From assembly GCA_030647435.1 (NCBI GenBank), contig JAUSJX010000048.1:79378-143377 (forward strand): 64,000 nucleotides of DNA, written 5' to 3'. The notes below the pieces were generated by a model, which was given only the letters and a program-made list of their open reading frames with translations, was not told the origin of the DNA and ran no database searches. Made by a program: the position numbers and the translations under genes. How positions within the stretch are numbered: position 1 is the stretch's first letter; every line of letters starts with the position of its first letter. Origin of the DNA: Candidatus Rokuibacteriota bacterium. GTDB taxonomy: Bacteria; Methylomirabilota; Methylomirabilia; Rokubacteriales; CSP1-6. Shown here piece by piece: positions 9,227-21,259 of this stretch.

Positions 9227-10256
9227 GCTGCTCTCCGTGCGCGAGCTGGAGGTGGAGTTCGCCACCGACCAGGGCGTGGCCCAGGTGCTGGACCGCATCA
9301 ACCTGGGCATCGCGCCGGGCGAGGTGGTGGGGCTGGTGGGCGAGAGCGGTTGCGGCAAGACCACCCTCGCGCGGGCGATCCTCGGCATTTTGCCAATGGG
9401 GGCGGCGCGAATCCGCGGCGGCGAGATCCGCTTCAAGGGCCGGGATCTGCTCCGGGAGGACCGCAACGTCGTCAACGACGAGGTGCGCGGCACGGCCATC
9501 ACCTTCATCCCGCAGGACCCGTTCAGCTCCTTCAACCCCCTCTTCACCGTGGGGACGCAGATCATGGACCTCATGAAGTGGAAGTCGCCGCGGCGGCGGG
9601 ACGAGGGCGGGCCGGCGGCGCCGGGACGCTGGCCGGCGCTGCTCCGCGGCTACCCGCGCGATCGGCGGCGTGCGGACCGCGAGGCGGCGCTCGAGATCCT
9701 GCGCGCGGTGCAGATTCCGGAGCCCGAGCGCGCCCTGCGTCGCCTGCCGCACGAGTTCTCCGGCGGCCAGCGGCAGCGGCTGATGATCGCCATGGCGTTC
9801 CTGCCGCGCCCCGACCTGATCATCGCCGACGAGCCCACGACGGCGCTGGATGTGACCATCCAGGCGCAGATCCTCCGCCTGCTCCGCGCGCTCGTGAAGG
9901 AGCGGGGCGTGTCCGTGCTCTTCACGACGCACGACCTGGGCACCGCGCATGAGATCTGCGATCGGGTCGTCGTCATGTACGCCGGACAGGAGATGGAGTC
10001 GGCGCCCACCGACGCCTTCTTTCACCGGCCCGCGCACCCGTACACGCAGCGGCTGCTCGAGAGCCTGCCAAACCCTGGCGGGGAGATCCGGGACATCCCG
10101 GGGGAGGTGCCCAGCCTGATCGGACCGCCGCCGGGCTGCCGCTTCCACCCACGCTGCGACTCCGCCACGGTGGAGTGCCGTGCCGGCCGGCCGGAGGCAC
10201 AGACCGTCGGCGGCGAGCACCGCGTCCGGTGCTACCACCCGGTGGCGGCGCCGTGA
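9219..10256 (+). CDS. ABC transporter ATP-binding protein, DppD/OppD type
   Basis: ATPase of 345 residues. Walker A is GESGCGKTTLARA near residue 40, the ABC signature is SGGQRQRLMIAMA, and Walker B is LIIADEPTTALDV, followed by the switch histidine in FTTHDLG. The C-terminus has the oligopeptide-transporter extension with CRFHPRCDSATVECRAGRPE, the cysteine cluster found in DppD/OppD proteins, which can bind an iron-sulfur cluster in some members. There is an insertion of about 35 residues rich in Arg, Gly and Pro around residues 125-150 that most homologues lack. Starts at GTG 9219, overlapping the permease gene. Confidence 0.94.
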   Translation: MTELLSVRELEVEFATDQGVAQVLDRINLGIAPGEVVGLVGESGCGKTTLARAILGILPMGAARIRGGEIRFKGRDLLREDRNVVNDEVRGTAITFIPQDPFSSFNPLFTVGTQIMDLMKWKSPRRRDEGGPAAPGRWPALLRGYPRDRRRADREAALEILRAVQIPEPERALRRLPHEFSGGQRQRLMIAMAFLPRPDLIIADEPTTALDVTIQAQILRLLRALVKERGVSVLFTTHDLGTAHEICDRVVVMYAGQEMESAPTDAFFHRPAHPYTQRLLESLPNPGGEIRDIPGEVPSLIGPPPGCRFHPRCDSATVECRAGRPEAQTVGGEHRVRCYHPVAAP

Positions 10257-10280
10257 GGCCAGACGCATGAGGCAGGCCGC

Positions 10281-11258
10281 ATGACGCAGGCCACGGAGCG
10301 TCCGGCGCCGTTGCTCGAGGTCCTGGAGCTGGCCCGGTACTTCCCGACGCGGAACGCCTTCGGCCGTCGCACCGGCTGGCTCCGGGCGGTGGACGGGGTG
10401 ACCCTCGCGGTGTGGCCGGGGGAGACGCTCGGTCTCGTTGGCGAGAGCGGCTGCGGAAAGTCGACGCTGGGGAAGACCGTGATGGGAATCCACGCGCCGA
10501 CGGCCGGCGAGATCCGCTTCCTGGGCCGGGAGATCGGCCGACTCCCGGCGCCCGAGCGCCGGAAGGTCGCCAAGGACCTCCAGTACGTCTACCAGGATCC
10601 CGGCGCGTCGCTCGACCCGCGCTGGAAGATCAAGAACTCCCTGCACGAGCCGCTGAAGATTCACACCACCTTCTCGCGGGCCGAGCGCGCGGAGCAGGTG
10701 CAGGCGATCCTGCGGGCCGTGGGCCTGCCCGACGCCCACCTCGATCTCTACCCGCACGAGCTGTCCGGGGGCCAGCAGCGGCGCGTGGCCCTGGCGCGCA
10801 TCCTCACGCTCAAGCCGCGGCTGATCATCCTCGACGAGCCTACCTCGGGGCTTGACGTCTCGGTCCAGGCCAGCGTGCTCAAGCTATTCCGCCGCCTTCA
10901 GGAGACCTTCGCGCTCACCTATCTCTTCATCTCCCACGACCTGGCGGTGGTGCAGGCGATGTGCCGGCGGGTCGCGGTCATGTACCTCGGCAAGATCGTG
11001 GAGCTCGGCGAGGCCGCCGGCGTGTTCGAGGCGCCGCGCCACCCCTACACGCAGTCGCTGCTCGCGGCGGTTCCCCGCATCGGCGGACGGCGCGTGACCC
11101 TGGAGTTCTCCCTCGAGGGCGAGCCGCCGAACCCGCGCGACGTCCCCAGCGGCTGCCGGTTCCGGACCCGGTGTCCGGTTGCCAAGGACGTGTGCGCCGC
11201 CGAGGAGCCGCCGCTGCGCTCGGTCGGCGGGCAGCTCGTAGCCTGCCACTTCGCCTGA
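10281..11258 (+). CDS. ABC transporter ATP-binding protein, DppF/OppF type
   Basis: Second ATPase, 325 residues, that pairs with the DppD-type protein. Features include the N-terminal LELARYFPTRNAFGR segment characteristic of OppF/DppF, Walker A GESGCGKSTLGKT, YQDPGASLDPRWKIK, signature SGGQQRRVALARIL, Walker B LIILDEPTSGLDVS, and the C-terminal CRFRTRCPVAKDVC cysteine extension. It is the last gene of the importer operon and is followed 35 bp later by a convergent peptidase gene. Confidence 0.94.
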   Translation: MTQATERPAPLLEVLELARYFPTRNAFGRRTGWLRAVDGVTLAVWPGETLGLVGESGCGKSTLGKTVMGIHAPTAGEIRFLGREIGRLPAPERRKVAKDLQYVYQDPGASLDPRWKIKNSLHEPLKIHTTFSRAERAEQVQAILRAVGLPDAHLDLYPHELSGGQQRRVALARILTLKPRLIILDEPTSGLDVSVQASVLKLFRRLQETFALTYLFISHDLAVVQAMCRRVAVMYLGKIVELGEAAGVFEAPRHPYTQSLLAAVPRIGGRRVTLEFSLEGEPPNPRDVPSGCRFRTRCPVAKDVCAAEEPPLRSVGGQLVACHFA

Positions 11259-11293
11259 CGCTCTAGCCTGGCGCGCGATCCCGTCGAAAGCGC

Positions 11294-12460
11294 CTACCCG
11301 ATGGAAAAACCGGCCGCCCAGCGGTCGAGGAAGACCGCGATCATCTTCGTCCGCTCCAGCAGGGTGGCCACCTCGATGAACTCCTCGGCGCTGTGGGCGC
11401 GGCTCCCCTTGGGGCCGAGGCCGTCGATGGTGGGGGCCACCGCCGAGGTGTGGTTGCCGTCGGAGCCGCCGCCGGTCTTGATAGCCCTGACCTCCACCCC
11501 CAGCTCACGCCCCGAGGCACGCATGATCTCGAGCAGCCGCTCGGTGCCGGGGTGCCCGGGCGGCCAGGGCGGGAAGTGCACGCGGCCCCAGAAGCGCGCA
11601 GTGGTGCCGGGCACGCGGACGCGCTCGCAGATCTCGCGCATGGTGGCGATGGCGCGGTCGGCCTCCTCCTGTGTCCAGGCCCGGAGGTCGATCTCGGCGA
11701 TGGCGTGGTCGGCCACCACGTTCGGGCGCTCGCCGCCCTTGACGGTGCCCACGTTGACCGTGGTGCCGCTGTCGAAGTCGGTCAGCGCGTGGAGCGCGGC
11801 GACCTTCTGCGCCAGGTCCCAGATGGCGCTCGCGCCCAGCTCGGGCTGGAGCCCGGCGTGCGCGGCCTTGCCCGTGACCTCCAGATGGAACGTGCCCGCT
11901 CCCTTGCGGGCCATGACGTACTCGCCGCCGGGGCGCGCGGGCTCGAGGATGCCCACGCTGTGCGCCCGGCGGGCCTCGGCCTGGATCAGGTCGTGAGAGG
12001 TGGGTGAGAGCCGTTCCTCGTCGGAGTTGAACACGACGGCGACGCTGGTCTCCGCCCAGGCGCGCGTCCTGGCTTCCTTGTGGGCGCGGAGCGCGTAGAG
12101 TACGGCGGCGAGGCCGCCCTTCATGTCGTAGACGCCGGGACCCCAGGCCAGACCTCGCTCGTCGATCCGGAACGGGCGGTGCTTCACGGTCCCCGACGGG
12201 AAGACCGTGTCGAAGTGCCCGACGAAGAGGAAGCGCTTGGGCCCCGTGCCGGACTTCTCTCCCACGATGTGGTCGCCGAAACGCTCCTGGGGGATGCGCC
12301 GCGTGGTGAAGCCCAGGAGATCGAGCCGCTCAGCGAGGATGGCGCCGACGCGGTTACTGTCGATCGGGTCGTCGGTGCCGCTGTCGTGGTTCACCAGGCG
12401 GGCGAGGAATTCGATCTGCTCGTCGCGCCAGCCGTCGAGACGGTCCAGGAGCTCACGCAT
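11294..12460 (-). CDS. M20 family metallopeptidase (glutamate carboxypeptidase-like)
   Basis: Zinc-dependent M20 exopeptidase of 388 residues. Metal ligands are visible in order: VGHFDTVFPSG (His and Asp), GPGVYDMKGG (bridging Asp), NSDEERLSPTS (the catalytic Glu-Glu pair) and HSAEEFIEV (last His). The GGGSDGNHTSA segment is also conserved. The dimerisation domain sits in the middle (TGKAAHAGLQPELGASAI). The ATG at 12460 gives a normal N-terminus; the frame is open 51 codons further, but the extra sequence is not protein-like. No signal peptide is present. It converges on the peptide importer and is divergent from the second hyu cluster, so it could hydrolyse imported dipeptide-like or N-carbamoyl amino acids (inference). 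Confidence 0.92.
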   Translation of the reverse strand: MRELLDRLDGWRDEQIEFLARLVNHDSGTDDPIDSNRVGAILAERLDLLGFTTRRIPQERFGDHIVGEKSGTGPKRFLFVGHFDTVFPSGTVKHRPFRIDERGLAWGPGVYDMKGGLAAVLYALRAHKEARTRAWAETSVAVVFNSDEERLSPTSHDLIQAEARRAHSVGILEPARPGGEYVMARKGAGTFHLEVTGKAAHAGLQPELGASAIWDLAQKVAALHALTDFDSGTTVNVGTVKGGERPNVVADHAIAEIDLRAWTQEEADRAIATMREICERVRVPGTTARFWGRVHFPPWPPGHPGTERLLEIMRASGRELGVEVRAIKTGGGSDGNHTSAVAPTIDGLGPKGSRAHSAEEFIEVATLLERTKMIAVFLDRWAAGFSIG

Positions 12461-12657
12461 GGCGGCATAGTACCGCGCCGCCGTCGGGTGCGGACCTGTT
12501 CTCCGAGTCCCCGAATATATGGAGCAGCTGTTGGCGAAGGCGAAGGCAAAGACCAGATGGGGCTGCGCCGGATGACGCGGGAAACCCAGGACGGGAACCC
12601 GATGGAGAGGCACCGAACCCTGCTAGAATCGGTCGGCGGGTCGGGGGGACCGCGCGC
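12461..12657. promoter_or_regulatory. Divergent intergenic region between M20 peptidase and second hyu cluster
   Basis: This 197-bp gap separates divergent genes and so should contain both promoters. It includes a short AT-richer patch (CCCGAATATATGGAG around 12510) that stands out from the GC-rich surroundings. No convincing -35/-10 pair or operator palindrome could be assigned by eye. Confidence 0.35.
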
Positions 12658-14703
12658 ATGCAGATCGGCGTCGACATCGGCGGCACCTTCACCGATATCG
12701 TGGCCCTCGACGGCGAGGGCCGCCTGGTCCTGACCAAGGTCCCCACCACGCCCAAGGATTTGCTGGAGGGCATCGACGCGGCGGTGCGCCGAGTCCTGGC
12801 GCTGGCGGGCGCCCCCGCCGGGGCCGTCGAGCGGTTCATCCACGGAACGACCGTCGCCACCAACGCCGTGCTGGAGCAGAAAGGCGCGGTCACGGCGATC
12901 CTCACCACCGAGGGCTTCGAGGACGTGCTGGAGCTCGGGCGGATGAAGCGCTCGCGCATGTACGACCTCGACATGGACCCCGAGACACCGACCTTTCTGG
13001 CGCCGCGGCGGCGCCGCATCGGCATCCGCGAGCGGCTCGACGCCCGCGGGGCCGTCCTCACGCCGCTCGACGAGGAGCAGGTCCGCGCCGCCGTGGCGGG
13101 CCTCCGGGACCAGGGCGTGCAGGCGATCGCGGTGTGCTACCTCTTCTCCTTCGTCAATCCCGCGCACGAGCGCCGCACCCGCGAGATCTGCCAGGCGGTG
13201 GCGCAGGAGATCAGCGTCTCCCTCTCGTCCGAGGTGGATCCGACCTTCCGGGAGTACGAGCGCCTGTGCGTCACCGCCTTCGACGCCTACGTGGGCCCTG
13301 TGGTGAAGCGCTACCTCGCCGGCCTGGCCGAGACGCTACGGGGCCTCGGCATCCCGGGCGTGCCCCTCGTCATGCGCTCGCGGGGCGGGATCGTCTCTGC
13401 GTCGCTGGCGGCGCGGCAGCCGGTGACCCTCTTCCTCTCGGGCCCGGCCGGGGGTGTCATCGGCGCCCGGTTCGCGGCCGAGCGCTCCGAGGTGCACGAC
13501 TTCGTCTCCCTCGACATGGGCGGCACGAGCAATGACGTGGCGGTGGTGCGGGGCGGCGCGCCGCTCATCGCCAGCGAGGGCTCGATCGGGCCGTACCCGG
13601 TGCGCACGTCCATGGTGGACGTGAACACCATCGGAGCCGGCGGCGGGAGCATCGCGTGGATCGACGGGGCCGGCGGGCTCCGCGTGGGCCCCCGGAGCGC
13701 CGGCGCCGATCCCGGCCCCGCGTGCTATGGCCGGGGCGGCGACCAGGCGACGGTGACCGACGCCAACCTCCTGCTCGGCTACCTGAACCCGGAGCGTTTC
13801 GCCGGCGGCTTGATGGCGCTCGATGTGGGAGCCGCCGAGCGCGCCGTCGGCGCCGTCGCCAGCCGGCTCGGCCTGGACCTGATCGCGGCGGCGGCGGGCA
13901 TCCACCGCGTGATCAATGCGCGGATGGCCGACCAGATCCGCCTCGTGACCATCAAGCGCGGCTACGACCCCCGGCAGTTCGCGCTGGTGGTGCTGGGGGG
14001 CGCGGGACCGGTGCACGGCGCGCCGCTGGCCGAGGAGATGGGCATGGCTGAGGTGATCGTGCCCGAGACGCCGGGAGTCCTGGCGGCCTTCGGCCTGCTG
14101 GCCGCCGCCATCGAGCACCACCATGCGCGGACACTCCAGGCGGGCACCGACGGCGTCGACCTGGACGCGGTCAACCAGTGCCTCGCCGAGCTGGATGCGG
14201 CCGGCCAGGCGCGGATGCGGGAAGAAGGCGTGCCGGCTGCCGAGGTCCGCGTCGCCTACTCGGCGGACATGCGGTACGTCGGCCAGGCCTACGAGCTCGA
14301 GGTGCCTATCGCCGCCCCGCTCACCCGCGAGCGGGTGCCGAAGGCCGTGGGCGCCTTCCATGCGGCGCACGAGCGCGTCTACGGTTACGCGCGCGTGCAG
14401 CAGCCGGCCGAGTTCGTCAACTTCCGGGCAGTGCACACCTTCCCGCTCCCGCGACCCGTGGTGCGGCCGCCCGCGCGCGCCGCCGGCGCGGCGGACGGCG
14501 CGCGCGTCGGCGAGCGGCGCGCGTACTTCGCTCCCGGCGGCTTCGTCACGACGGCCGTCTACGATCGCGCCCGCCTGCCGCTCGGGTCGCGGGTGCCGGG
14601 ACCGGCCATCGTCGAGCAGGACGACACCACCACGGTCCTCCCTCCGGGGCACACGGCCCTCGTGGACGCCTCGGGGAACCTGCGCATCAGGAGAGCGTCT
14701 TGA
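12658..14703 (+). CDS. hyuA: Hydantoinase/oxoprolinase subunit A (second copy)
   Basis: 681-residue HyuA-type ATPase subunit, a distant paralogue of the one at 852. It starts directly with MQIGVDIGGTFTDIVALDG, followed by FIHGTTVATNAVLEQKGAV, SGPAGGVIGARF, LDMGGTSNDVAVVRGG and IGAGGGSIAWIDGAGG. The C-terminal beta-rich part ends IVEQDDTTTVLPPGHTA, typical of the family. The two HyuA proteins differ widely outside the motifs, so they probably serve different cyclic substrates (inference). Its TGA overlaps the TTG start of the partner B subunit. Confidence 0.93.
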   Translation: MQIGVDIGGTFTDIVALDGEGRLVLTKVPTTPKDLLEGIDAAVRRVLALAGAPAGAVERFIHGTTVATNAVLEQKGAVTAILTTEGFEDVLELGRMKRSRMYDLDMDPETPTFLAPRRRRIGIRERLDARGAVLTPLDEEQVRAAVAGLRDQGVQAIAVCYLFSFVNPAHERRTREICQAVAQEISVSLSSEVDPTFREYERLCVTAFDAYVGPVVKRYLAGLAETLRGLGIPGVPLVMRSRGGIVSASLAARQPVTLFLSGPAGGVIGARFAAERSEVHDFVSLDMGGTSNDVAVVRGGAPLIASEGSIGPYPVRTSMVDVNTIGAGGGSIAWIDGAGGLRVGPRSAGADPGPACYGRGGDQATVTDANLLLGYLNPERFAGGLMALDVGAAERAVGAVASRLGLDLIAAAAGIHRVINARMADQIRLVTIKRGYDPRQFALVVLGGAGPVHGAPLAEEMGMAEVIVPETPGVLAAFGLLAAAIEHHHARTLQAGTDGVDLDAVNQCLAELDAAGQARMREEGVPAAEVRVAYSADMRYVGQAYELEVPIAAPLTRERVPKAVGAFHAAHERVYGYARVQQPAEFVNFRAVHTFPLPRPVVRPPARAAGAADGARVGERRAYFAPGGFVTTAVYDRARLPLGSRVPGPAIVEQDDTTTVLPPGHTALVDASGNLRIRRAS

Positions 14704-16496
14704 GCGCGCGTACGGTCATCGACCCCATCCTCCTGGAGGTGCTGCGCAACCGCCTGGACACCATCGCCGACGAGATGGAGCTGACGCTGCTCAAGAGCGC
14801 GGCGTCGCCCATCGTCAAGGAAGGCCTCGACGCCTCGGCGGCGCTCTTCAATACCCAGGGGGAGACCATCGCCCAGGCGGCAGCCATTCCCATTCACCTG
14901 GGGGCGCTCCAGTTCGCCGCGCGGCGCCTCGTGCGGGCCTTCCCGCCCGCGCGCATGCGGGACGGCGACGCCTATCTCCTGAACGATCCCTACGACGGCG
15001 GCACCCACCTGCCGGATATCACCCTGGCGGTGCCCGTGTTCTCCGAGGGGCAAGCGGTGGCGCTGGCGTGCACCATGTGCCACCACCAGGACGTGGGGGG
15101 GCGCACGCCCGGCAGCGTGCCGACGGACGCCACCGAGCTGTACCAGGAGGGCATCATCATCCCGCCCACGCAGCTCTTCCGGGCGGGGGAGCTGGACGAG
15201 AACCTGTTTGGCCTCCTCACCCGCAATGTCCGCCTGCCGGACGTGTTCACCGGCGACCTCATGGCTCAGGTGGCGGCAGGGCGGCTGGGCGGTATCCGGC
15301 TGCGCGAGCTCTTCGCCACTCATGGGACCCAGATCGTGCTGGACTATATCGAGGAGCTGCTCACGCGGGGGGAGACGCTGACGCGGCAGGGGATCGAGGC
15401 CATTCCCGACGGGGAGTACCGCTTCGAGGACTATCTCGACAATGACGGCGTGGAGCTCGACCGCCGCGTGAAGATCGCGGTGACGCTCCGGGTGCGGGGC
15501 TCGTCCATGACGTTCGACTTCACGGGGACGGATCCGCAGGTGCGCGGGCCCTTCAACTCGGTGCCGGCGTCAACCCTGTCGGCAGTGTACTATGCCATCC
15601 GCGCCATCTCCGACCCGTCCGTCCCGAACAACGGGGGCTGCTTCCGCGCGGTGGACGCGGTGCTGCCCGAGGGGACGGTGGTGAACCCGTGGCCGCCGGC
15701 GCCGGTGAGTTGCCGCACGGCGACCATCAAGCGCATCGCCGACACCATCCTCGGCGCGCTGGTCCGGGCGCTGCCCCACCGCATGCCCGCCGCCAACTCC
15801 GGCACGCTGCTCGTTATGGCCCTCGGCGGAAGCGACCCGCACACCGGCCGCCCCTTCGTGGCCAGCGAGCTCGCCGCGGGCGGCATGGGCGCGCGCCCGC
15901 GGAAGGACGGGATCGATGCCATCGAGACCGACGTCTCCAACTGCATGAACATCCCGGTGGAGTCGGTGGAGATGGGCTTTCCGTTGCGCATCCCGCGCGC
16001 CGGCCTCTGGACGGACTCGGGCGGCGCGGGGCAGTTCCGCGGGGGCCTGGGGCTGGAGAAGGTGTTCGAGGCCACGACCACCGACGTCATGGTCTCCCAC
16101 CGCGGCGAGCGCTTCGCGTCGGCGCCCTGGGGGCTCCATGGCGGCGCGCCCGGCCGGTGCGCCCGCGCTTTCATCCTCCGCAAGGACGGGCGACGGGAGG
16201 AGCTGCCGTCGAAGAAGATGATCGTGCTCCACGCGGGCGACCAGCTCTGGGAGTACATCGCCGGCGGAGCTGGCTACGGGGACCCGCTCGATCGGGACCC
16301 CGAGCTGGTCCTGTCCGACGTGCTGGACCGCAAGGTCTCGCTGGAGGCCGCACGCGAGGCCTACGGCGTGGTGCTCATGCCCGAAGGCGGCGCGCTGGAC
16401 GAGCTGGGGACGAAGGAATGCCGCGAGGCACTCCGCCGCCAGCGAGGCCCGATCGGGTGGACCTTCGACCGCGGTGTCGACGGGCGCGAGGCCTGA
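14700..16496 (+). CDS. hyuB: Hydantoinase/oxoprolinase subunit B (second copy)
   Basis: 598-residue HyuB subunit. It shows the canonical opening DPILLEVLRNRLDTIADEME, then SPIVKEGLDASAALFN, the motif LNDPYDGGTHLPDITL, MCHHQDVGGRTPGSVP, and near the C-terminus SGGAGQFRGGLGLEKV and GGAGYGDPLDRDPE. The only start that fits is TTG at 14700, which overlaps the hyuA stop (TTGA); no ATG or GTG occurs before the first conserved helix. It keeps the NDPYDGG motif more exactly than the first HyuB (NDCYGSRGG), which points to different substrate specificity of the two complexes. Confidence 0.93.
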   Translation: MSARTVIDPILLEVLRNRLDTIADEMELTLLKSAASPIVKEGLDASAALFNTQGETIAQAAAIPIHLGALQFAARRLVRAFPPARMRDGDAYLLNDPYDGGTHLPDITLAVPVFSEGQAVALACTMCHHQDVGGRTPGSVPTDATELYQEGIIIPPTQLFRAGELDENLFGLLTRNVRLPDVFTGDLMAQVAAGRLGGIRLRELFATHGTQIVLDYIEELLTRGETLTRQGIEAIPDGEYRFEDYLDNDGVELDRRVKIAVTLRVRGSSMTFDFTGTDPQVRGPFNSVPASTLSAVYYAIRAISDPSVPNNGGCFRAVDAVLPEGTVVNPWPPAPVSCRTATIKRIADTILGALVRALPHRMPAANSGTLLVMALGGSDPHTGRPFVASELAAGGMGARPRKDGIDAIETDVSNCMNIPVESVEMGFPLRIPRAGLWTDSGGAGQFRGGLGLEKVFEATTTDVMVSHRGERFASAPWGLHGGAPGRCARAFILRKDGRREELPSKKMIVLHAGDQLWEYIAGGAGYGDPLDRDPELVLSDVLDRKVSLEAAREAYGVVLMPEGGALDELGTKECREALRRQRGPIGWTFDRGVDGREA

Positions 16497-16498
16497 GC

Positions 16499-17278
16499 GT
16501 GGGGGTGTGGTTCTCTGGGCAGGCGTTCCTGATCACGGGCGCCGCATCCGGGATCGGCCGGATGCTGGTCGAGATGCTGGCCGAGCACGGCGCCGTGCTC
16601 GTGCTGTGCGACGTCGACACAGAGCAGCTCGAGGCCACCCGCCGGGCGCTCGCCGAGGCCGGACGGCGCGTCCATGCCATCGCCGCGGACGTGTCGAGCC
16701 CGGATCAGGTCGAGCGCATGGCGGCCGAGGCGTTCCGCGTCGCCGGCCCGATCAGGGGGTTGGTGAACTGCGCGGGCATCTATCCGGTGACGCCGCTTCT
16801 CGAGATGGCCGCGGAGGAGTGGGACCGTGTGCTCAACACCAACCTGAAGGGGCCGTTCCTGGTGACGCAGGCGGTGGCGCGGCGCATGATCGAGGCGCGC
16901 AGTGGCGGCAGCATCGTCAACATCTCGTCAAGCGCGAGCCGGCTGGCGCGGCCGGGCATCGCCCACTACGGGGCGTCCAAGGCCGGGCTCAATCAGCTCA
17001 CCGCCGTGATGGCCGTGGAGCTGGCGCCGCATGGCATCCGCGTCAACGCCGTGGCGCCGGGGCTGATCGGGACGGACCGCGTGCTGGCGGCGGCGCGCGG
17101 TCCCGCGGGGGAGGCGGAGCACACGACGAAGCTGGCGCGCATCCCGCTCGGCCGTGAGGGAACGCCCGCAGAGGTCGCCGACCTCGTGCTGTTCCTGCTG
17201 TCGCCCGAGGCGAGCTATTGCACGGGTGGTGTGTACGCGGTGGACGGGGGGTTCACGCTGGGGATTCCGCGCTACTGA
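16499..17278 (+). CDS. SDR-family oxidoreductase (second hyu cluster)
   Basis: Short-chain dehydrogenase of 259 residues with TGAASGIG near residue 12, an acidic residue at the end of strand 2 (LCDVDTEQLEA) that suggests NAD(H), NCAGIYP near 90, the serine in NISSSASRLA and the catalytic pair HYGASK. It ends with YCTGGVYAVDGG. The GTG at 16499 lies two bases past the HyuB stop; a second in-frame GTG at 16505 is an alternative start. The gene order hyuA-hyuB-SDR repeats that of the first cluster although the SDR proteins are clearly different, so the association was probably assembled or selected twice. Confidence 0.9.
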   Translation: MGVWFSGQAFLITGAASGIGRMLVEMLAEHGAVLVLCDVDTEQLEATRRALAEAGRRVHAIAADVSSPDQVERMAAEAFRVAGPIRGLVNCAGIYPVTPLLEMAAEEWDRVLNTNLKGPFLVTQAVARRMIEARSGGSIVNISSSASRLARPGIAHYGASKAGLNQLTAVMAVELAPHGIRVNAVAPGLIGTDRVLAAARGPAGEAEHTTKLARIPLGREGTPAEVADLVLFLLSPEASYCTGGVYAVDGGFTLGIPRY

Positions 17279-17391
17279 GGAGCGCCGCCGAGCCCACCGG
17301 GGCGTGATTGGACCGCGCGCGCGGAGCACGAGGCGCAGGACGGGCTGATAGCGGCAAGGGCCCGATTCGTTGATCCCGGAAAGAGGAGCGG

Positions 17392-18306
17392 ATGATGAGC
17401 GACCCAAAGAGCGGCGGACAGGAAGCGCCCTGGCAGTGGGCGGAAGCAAAGTGGCGCGGCATCGTCGGCAAGGTTCGGGCCGGCCGCTCGCTCAAGCCAA
17501 TGCAGTGGAAGGACGGCGCGCGGGTGGCCGTCGCACTCTCGTTCGACTCCGATCACGAGAGCGGCACGCTCCGGGAGGGGGAGAGCTCGCCCGGGAAGCT
17601 CTCGCAGGGCCAGTACGGGAACCGGCAGGGCGTCCCTCGCATCCTGGCGCTGCTGAAGCAGCACCACGTCCCGGCGACCTTCTTTGTGCCCGCGGTCATC
17701 GCCCAGCTCTATCCCGACGAGCAGCGGCGCGTCGTCGCCGAGGGACACGAGATCGGCACCCACGGCTGGATCCACGAGCGCAACAGCATCCTGCCCGCCG
17801 AGACGGAGCGCGACTTGCAGAAGCGCGCCGCCGACACGCTGGAGCGAATCAGCGGTGTCCGGCCAGTGGGCATTCGCACGCCGTCCTGGGATTTCAGCCC
17901 GCACACTCTGGCCATTTCCCGCGAGATGGGCCTCGTCTACGACTCCTCGCTGATGGCCGACGACGAGCCGTACGAGCTGCTGGAAGACGGCCAGCCCACC
18001 GGCATGGTCGAGCTGCCGGTGGAGTGGATCCGAGACGACGCGATCTACTTCAACATGGACCGCTTCTCGGCCCTGCGCCCCTACACGCCGCCGGCCTCGG
18101 TGCTCGACATCTTCAAGGCGGAGTTCGACGGGGCCTATGCCGAGCGGGGGCTGTTCCTCTTGACCATGCACCCCCACATCATCGGCCACCGCTCGCGCAT
18201 CGCGCTCCTGGCCCGGTTGATCGAGCACATCCGCGGGCATGCCGGCGTGTGGTTCGCCACCCACGCCGAGATCGCCCGCTACGTGAAGGCGCAGATCGGC
18301 CTCTGA
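17392..18306 (+). CDS. Polysaccharide deacetylase-family hydrolase
   Basis: 304-residue NodB-homology (CE4-type) protein. It has the motif-1 variant SFDSDHES near residue 57 in place of TFDDG and the zinc-binding HGWIHERN near residue 123. IRTPSWDFSPHTL is the RxPxG-like motif, and the C-terminal LTMHPHIIGHRSRI carries the catalytic His. This variant is typical of the branch that includes PuuE-type allantoinase and peptidoglycan deacetylases acting on small amides. No signal peptide is seen, so it is cytoplasmic. That favours a small-molecule amidohydrolase over cell-wall modification and fits the neighbouring hydantoinase genes (inference). A good ribosome site (AAGAGGAGC) precedes the two adjacent ATGs at 17392 and 17395. 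Confidence 0.88.
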   Translation: MMSDPKSGGQEAPWQWAEAKWRGIVGKVRAGRSLKPMQWKDGARVAVALSFDSDHESGTLREGESSPGKLSQGQYGNRQGVPRILALLKQHHVPATFFVPAVIAQLYPDEQRRVVAEGHEIGTHGWIHERNSILPAETERDLQKRAADTLERISGVRPVGIRTPSWDFSPHTLAISREMGLVYDSSLMADDEPYELLEDGQPTGMVELPVEWIRDDAIYFNMDRFSALRPYTPPASVLDIFKAEFDGAYAERGLFLLTMHPHIIGHRSRIALLARLIEHIRGHAGVWFATHAEIARYVKAQIGL

Positions 18307-18418
18307 TCGCAGCGCACCAGGCTCGGGCCATGCGGTCGAGCGCGCGTCGCTCGCCGGCTCAGAGTTGCCGCGCTGGTGCCGCGTCGGGTAGACTTTCCAT
18401 CTCAGGAGGACCTATCGG

Positions 18419-21259
<2,841 letters not shown>

